Below are positions 61,599 to 64,000 of a stretch of DNA of 64,000 bases, piece after piece. Origin of the DNA: Sympetrum striolatum (lineage: Eukaryota > Arthropoda > Insecta > Odonata > Libellulidae); NCBI GenBank assembly GCA_947579665.1, contig OX388349.1, positions 22,166,459-22,230,458 of the forward strand, read 5' to 3'. The position numbers and the translations under genes were made by a program. Position 1 is the first letter of the stretch. Each line of letters opens with the position of its first letter. The notes beneath the pieces are model-generated. The model saw only the letters and a list, made by a program, of their open reading frames with translations. It searched no databases and was not told where the DNA came from.

Positions 61599-64000
61599 TT
61601 ATTTTAGGTACTTCGGTAATTAATTCATAACCATTCATTATGTCCTTTGGCCAAAGTAATCAATCGACGATGAGCATTTATTTGACCGCTTGAAAGGGGA
61701 ATTGTTGCAGGATATACGGATCCTCTTCACCAATGAGGATAATATGAGTTTCGGTCCAACCCTAACGATATCGGCCAAAATTAATTATCCTTCCCAAACT
61801 CTCGGAAAATCCCTTCGCCCGCTCAAACGTCGAAATTTCCATCCGAATTAAAATCCAAACGACATTTTCATCACGCGCTCCTTTTCAGAAACCAATTCCA
61901 ACCTCGTTAATCCCTTCGTTTGATACAGGTCCGTCCGCGATGAAATATTCACGCGATCACTCCTGACCGCCGGACCGTGTTCGAGCCCCCGCAAACGCGG
62001 TAAAAAAATCCGCAGAGTCGGTGCGTTTACCATCCGCCAAGTCTAAAAAAGAGGGGCGTGGTCAACAGACCGTGAAAACCCTTGTTGGCAAGGGTTCCGC
62101 TTGGGTCAGAAGGTCTTTAAGGTTGGGTTACGCAGCTTCGCGGACTGGATCAGGAGGGTGTAGAGCCGCGTTGCAATTAGCAAGCTCCGGGTGCGTCTGT
62201 CATTTTTGCATTTTTATCCGGTATGAAAGAAGAGATTCGCAAGGGGTAATGCGTGGGTGGGGCTTTATGGGTTGGCGGGGGTTGCCGCTGGGAGCGGTAA
62301 AGGGGATGCGGTCGGGGATCATTTCGATCTGCTCTTTCCCTCGTTTTGAGTTACGTCTCGTTGCCCTCTTTCGCAGCTGCTCCTGCTTAAGCCTCGGACC
62401 TAGTCCTACGGAAGGTTACGCAGGTCCTTCGAAATCCGTTTGCCTCCGAGGTATAACAATAAGTCTGCGTTCTCACCCTTGTCGGATGGTATTGGAGAAG
62501 GTGTGAGGATTATTGGGTGGGGATCTTTGCGGATGAATTCGGTCTCTCGGGTTATTTTGGACGTGGCCAAAGTGGAAGCATACCGCAGCGTAAATAGTTA
62601 TACATTATCGTTTTCGTCGTGTGAAGAAGGCATTTAGTTAATATTGTATTCCTATTTAACATTTTACAAGAAGCCGTATCCGTTTGTCGTATAAATCGTT
62701 TGGAATATTTCTTTTCTCTAAATCGGAGTGTATTCGTAAATAGATTTGTATAGTACATTAATCTTCTTTTTCGTTTCTCTTAAGAAAAGCATTTAATATT
62801 GTGTATTAAATTCTGCAATGGATTTCTTTCTTGATTTAATTTCAATGTAATCTTGAATTTATGAAGTTGTTTAACTTAACTAGATGCCTCAGAGTACAGC
62901 CAGTACGCGATTTGTAGCTTGTTACAGCAATTTCTTTATAAGAAATCCTTTTTTGCAGCCTCGCTCCTTACCGAATTGTTTAATTAAAATCTACCGAACT
63001 GCCAGTCAAATACGATTGGTTTAGGTTTGGTTGATTTCATGAACCGAATTTTAAGTCCTCGTATGCGACATATATTAGCCGTTGAGACAGAAAATGCTGT
63101 TGAATTATTCGACGGTCGTTACAATGCTGTTTTCGGGTTGAATTCCGTTACATTTAATAATCCAAAGAAAGAACCTCTTACCCACTTTTGGGAAATGGAA
63201 CATTCAGATTGGCTTAAATCCACCTCTCCGACATATTTGAATTAATGCCACTCGCATAAGACTCAAGTGAGGACAAAGGGATATCCTAATTACCACTTCG
63301 AGTGTCAGATTAGTGTAAAGTGGCGATATCACCCGAATTCAACCACCAACTCAACCTCTGTCCTTATAAAGGCAAGTTTTCCATATCGACCATTGTTTTA
63401 ATCCCACTGCATCCTTTATCTTTTCATTGATATCGCCGAGACGTAACCATCATTGCCTCAGGTTAGATAACGGAATGAGATTTTGTGTATTTGATGGATA
63501 GATTCATTAGCGTAATGGTTGTAAATGGCGTGGTCCAAAACCCTGACGTGAAATTTCGGTTTGCGCCTTGTTTTCGGAATATTCGTCTCCATTCATCATA
63601 ACGTGATTACGTCGTGTCGTAAGTGGATGAAAATCTGCGTTAATAGCCATCGAAGAATTAAATCCCCCGCCATTTTGGGTTTTAAACATTGGCTGAATGC
63701 GCTGCATGTTTTGTGCTGCAGATTTGATTGATCATTCACTTTAGCGAAGATAATTACGTTTCGTTTTAGTTCTAAATGTCCGCGACGTTAGATTAAATGC
63801 GGATGTTACGTTTCAGCATAATTTTGATGTAGCCATACTATCAATTTGATTTAACGAAACTCTCATGCTAGCTCTTTATCTGCAAGAACTGATTCAAATA
63901 GTTTTGTTTACTAGACTAAAATTCTTAATATATTTGGAGTTATTTGAGTTTATCCTTTAATTAATCAGGCCCCGGATATTTCTTATTTCGGCAACTTCTT
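61599..64000. other. Non-genic stretch with one large GC-raised patch
   Basis: GC-raised from about 61690 to 62580 with a 161-codon frame (62021-62506). That frame is Arg/Gly/Ser/Cys-rich and without a domain, overlapped by another frame at 62440-62637. The frame at 63027-63245 (72 codons) is more protein-like but unrecognised. The rest is AT-rich and featureless. Confidence 0.4.

Noticed and set aside
62021..62506. 161-codon frame as a protein gene
   Set aside because: Arg/Gly/Cys/Ser-rich low-information text in a GC patch, overlapped by another frame; no motif.

Overview
The window looks like a non-genic (intergenic or deep intronic) piece of a repeat-laden arthropod genome, most likely an insect. 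It is AT-rich by eye. No multi-exon host gene, rRNA or functional tRNA could be supported, and no bacterial-type operon structure is present. The arthropod assignment is an inference from TE content: a piggyBac relic, a non-LTR reverse transcriptase of CR1/Jockey type, tRNA-headed SINEs with (TAC)n tails, and several palindromic MITEs. I cannot name the species.

Layout. 1-5600 is plain AT-rich DNA with two GC-raised patches and one decayed LINE 3' tail. 5607-6022 holds two 77-bp near-perfect palindromic MITEs flanked by TA. 6369-9488 is an old TA-flanked DNA transposon split in two by a discrete insert of about 2.77 kb (about 6627-9397). That insert is a two-level tandem array with fourteen tRNA B-box-like motifs, all on the minus strand, spaced about 150-175 bp apart. 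An unbroken relative of the host transposon at 54851-55120 supplies the empty site.

10335-13813 contains a 15-bp minisatellite, a tRNA-SINE abutting a TIR element, a minus-strand non-LTR RT fragment, and an inverted relative of the TIR element. 15931-16190 is a 138-bp tandem duplication next to a complete-ended but internally deleted piggyBac (16193-17980, TTAA at both sides). It keeps the acidic N-terminus and the C-terminal domain with its Cys-rich finger, and lacks most of the transposase core.

From 18 kb on, AT-rich DNA is broken by GC-raised patches, short tandem duplications (23101, 24009, 27735, 35583), hairpin MITEs (32199-32405, 49161-49341), two more SINE copies (43611, 61464) and several copies of one LINE 3' end. 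That end carries a small stem-loop followed by AATAAA-like sequence and (AAT)n.

The elements form a nested TE landscape, not a set of cooperating genes. The B-box array insert is the least familiar object and the best candidate for something undescribed.
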